A DNA stretch of 60,248 nucleotides, taken from CAJBIL01 sp044359525 (lineage in GTDB: Bacteria > Pseudomonadota > Gammaproteobacteria > Burkholderiales > Rhodocyclaceae). Location of the stretch: the NCBI GenBank assembly GCA_044359525.1, contig JBIKLY010000007.1, positions 1-60,248 on the forward strand. Reading direction: 5' to 3'. The stretch's first letter is position 1, and the number at the start of each line of letters is the position of its first letter. The translations under genes and the position numbers were made by a program. The notes beneath the pieces were generated by a model. It did not search any database, had not been told where the DNA came from, and worked only from the letters and a program-made list of their open reading frames with translations. Positions 59,818-60,248 of this stretch are shown here, one piece after another.

Positions 59818-59907
59818 GACACAGAGCGCACAGAGACACAGAGAACACAGAGAAATCAAAATCTCCGTGTTCTCTGTGTCTCCGTGTTCTCTGTGTTGAA
59901 TGCGGTT
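59818..59907. repeat. Hairpin repeat element between odhB and lpdA
   Basis: CACAGAG-type arms (59818-59853 and 59862-59898) with an 8-bp loop fill most of the 122-bp odhB-lpdA gap. The right part, 28 bp ending TTGAATGCGGTT, is identical to the element in the CoxE relic at 48.6 kb. It would form a strong hairpin in the odh transcript. Confidence 0.87.
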
Positions 59908-59923
59908 AGTTAATAACGACCGA

Positions 59924-60248
59924 TCAAACCCCGAGCAGCAGGCGGGCCGGGTCTTCGAGCGCTTCCTTCATGGTCACCAGACCGAGGACGGCTTCGCGGC
60001 CGTCGATGATGCGGTGATCGTAGGACATCGCCAGATAGTTGATTGGGCGAACGACGACCTGGCCGTTTTCGACAACGGCACGATCCTTGGTGGCATGAAT
60101 GCCGAGAATCGCGGCCTGCGGCGGGTTGATGATCGGCGTCGACAGCATCGAACCGAACACGCCACCGTTGGAAATCGAGAAGGTACCGCCGGTGAGGTCT
60201 TCCATTGACAGCTTGCCGTCCTTGGCTTTCGCACCGAATTCGGCAATC
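59924..60248 (-). CDS. odhB: 2-oxoglutarate dehydrogenase E2 (OdhB/SucB), C-terminal part
   Basis: The last 107 codons of a dihydrolipoyl acyltransferase, cut by the window edge. It has the catalytic motif HxxxDG in SYDHRIIDGREAVLGL and the conserved FSISNGGVFGSMLSTPIINPPQ. The sequence type and the adjoining lpdA favour the succinyltransferase of the 2-oxoglutarate complex over the pyruvate complex. It ends ARLLLGV, as OdhB proteins usually do. Confidence 0.93.
   Translation of the reverse strand, partial: IAEFGAKAKDGKLSMEDLTGGTFSISNGGVFGSMLSTPIINPPQAAILGIHATKDRAVVENGQVVVRPINYLAMSYDHRIIDGREAVLGLVTMKEALEDPARLLLGV

Noticed and set aside
59433..59909. Plus-strand frame ending in HRAHRDTENTEKSKSPCSLC
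   Set aside because: It is antisense to lpdA, and its tail is the translated hairpin repeat, a known source of spurious peptides.

Overview
This window looks like a chromosomal segment of a high-GC betaproteobacterium, most likely of the Rhodocyclales (Azonexus/Dechloromonas/Propionivibrio type). The placement is inferred from gene content and neighbourhoods (rnfABCDGE-nth, adjacent aat and bpt, acuI with prpE, a NosP/NahK-like pair, many PAS/GGDEF proteins); no phylogenetic marker was compared. I recognise no rRNA, tRNA, CRISPR array or complete transposase-bearing insertion sequence.

Layout. 0-4 kb, minus strand: guaC, an FHA-domain gene, a glutaryl-CoA dehydrogenase gene that ends inside a 27-bp tandem repeat, and a secreted Cys-rich protein. 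4.2-15.3 kb, plus strand: prfB with its programmed frameshift, an Ivy-like lysozyme inhibitor, lysS, a small membrane protein, a PAS/GGDEF diguanylate cyclase, mnmC, a glycine-zipper protein, metY and a coupled degenerate GGDEF protein. 15.3-24.3 kb: a secretin-like protein and zapE, then pepN, then the minus-strand set acuI / receiver-degenerate-GGDEF / prpE for propionyl-CoA metabolism. 24.6-32.7 kb: an NlpC/P60 peptidase, a ferric-iron ABC transporter whose genes are split around a receiver-GGDEF-EAL gene, then aat and bpt.

32.7-35.7 kb is a decayed defence island. It holds 5' stubs of hsdM and hsdR (type I restriction-modification), an internally deleted nucleotidyltransferase with its HTH partner, an MNT gene with a truncated HEPN partner, and an apparently intact ParDE pair. 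35.8-43.1 kb: pyrD, the Rnf operon and nth. 43.2-47.4 kb: a FIST protein, a DUF1841 protein, a MarR regulator diverging from two membrane-protein genes across a perfect 18-bp palindrome, and a second ParDE-like pair.

47.4-58.3 kb is the most unusual part. A MoxR ATPase gene is separated from its usual VWA (CoxE-like) partner by a four-gene signalling cassette: a PAS-rich CheA-like kinase without a CheW domain, CheX, CheY and an intact diguanylate cyclase. A broken relic of the VWA gene sits at the left edge of the cassette. A FecR-like exported protein and a NosP/NahK-like FIST-kinase pair follow. The window ends with lpdA and the 3' part of odhB.

A second theme is a family of hairpin repeats, with arms made of short CACAGAG/CGCAGAG/CGCAAAG-type units and terminal inverted repeats, seen at about 11.9, 32.7, 38.1, 39.9, 43.1, 48.5 and 59.8 kb. 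Two copies interrupt gene remnants (hsdM and the VWA relic), so the elements have moved. One copy encodes the C-terminal tail of RnfC, and three lie between genes of the rnf and odhB-lpdA operons.
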